From NCBI GenBank assembly GCA_024640485.1, contig JAHEEY010000239.1, forward strand, positions 1 through 7,142: a stretch of 7,142 nucleotides of DNA. Reading direction: 5' to 3'. The notes under the pieces were generated by a model, which saw only the letters and a list, made by a program, of their open reading frames with translations, was not told the origin of the DNA and ran no database searches. The position numbers and the translations under genes are program-made. This DNA comes from Chloroflexota bacterium (GTDB lineage Bacteria; Chloroflexota; Anaerolineae; Promineifilales; Promineifilaceae). Shown here piece after piece: positions 7,012-7,142 of this stretch. The number at the start of each line of letters is the position of its first letter. The stretch's first letter is position 1.

Positions 7012-7040
7012 GGGGGAAGACAAGCCGTTCAAATTCCCCC
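7012..7040 (+). promoter_or_regulatory. Possible leader hairpin before the gene at 7053
   Basis: GGGGGAA (7012-7018) can pair with TTCCCCC (7034-7040) around a 15-nt loop. It ends 3 nt before the GGAG ribosome binding site (7044-7047) and would occupy most of the predicted leader. It might modulate translation; the long loop makes this uncertain. Confidence 0.3.
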
Positions 7041-7052
7041 AGCGGAGCCAAC

Positions 7053-7142
7053 ATGATTCAAAAACGATATTCAACCGATCCCCAGGATGCCCAGAAGTTC
7101 CAGACAACCTTCGACCGCTTCTACACCAGAAGCGCCCGCCTC
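7053..7142 (+). CDS. Start of an unidentified gene (3' end outside window)
   Basis: Only 30 codons are visible, starting MIQKRYSTDPQDAQKFQTTF and ending FYTRSARL at the window edge. The ATG is supported by GGAG (7044-7047) 5 nt upstream and by a promoter candidate at 6974-7001. No signal peptide is seen. A segment like FDRFYTRSARL resembles the lead-in of some class I SAM-dependent methyltransferases, where it precedes the nucleotide-binding fold, but no catalytic or cofactor motif falls inside the window. That identity is a weak guess; that a gene starts here is more certain. Confidence 0.55.
   Translation, partial: MIQKRYSTDPQDAQKFQTTFDRFYTRSARL

Noticed and set aside
1..7142. CRISPR array, tRNA, rRNA, insertion sequence or defence system
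   Set aside because: I found no regularly spaced direct repeats, no tRNA-like cloverleaf, no transposase or terminal inverted repeats, and no nuclease, toxin or antitoxin-like protein. The A2M is defence-like only in the sense of trapping proteases.

Overview
The window looks like a piece of a GC-rich bacterial chromosome. I see no plasmid, phage, transposon or CRISPR signature. A very large extracytoplasmic alpha-2-macroglobulin (A2M) protein, a DUF2079 membrane protein and a small helical orphan fit Chloroflexota (Anaerolineae/Caldilineae-like) best. That is a guess from protein style, not from a marker gene.

Layout. Positions 1-4497 (+) hold the C-terminal 1498 residues of a bacterial A2M whose start lies upstream of the window. 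It keeps the thioester motif (CSEQ, Cys1004 to Gln1007 in window numbering) and has a Met/Ala-rich bait-like segment. A short intergenic stretch (4498-4626) carries a perfect 13-bp stem-loop, probably the terminator of this gene. Positions 6231-4627 (-) encode a convergent 534-residue DUF2079 polytopic membrane protein of the GT-C-like type. It is visibly less GC-rich than the A2M gene. Positions 6232-6608 are mostly non-coding and hold a candidate promoter for the DUF2079 gene, a 12-bp palindrome and a second hairpin with the same core as the first. Positions 6818-6609 (-) encode a 69-residue helical protein with a good ribosome binding site and its own promoter candidate. Positions 6819-7052 are a divergent promoter region. 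At 7053 (+) a new gene begins and runs off the window after 30 codons.

How the parts relate. Nothing indicates one multi-gene system. The A2M is probably a secreted or surface protease trap that offers a bait to proteases and captures them covalently through its thioester. The DUF2079 protein is a probable membrane glycosyltransferase-like enzyme of unknown substrate. The two genes are convergent and so are separately transcribed. The small protein and the gene at 7053 are divergent and could share regulation through the region between them. The most useful leads are the paired hairpins with a common GCGCCGCA/TGCGGCGC core, the bait composition of the A2M, and the small orphan protein.
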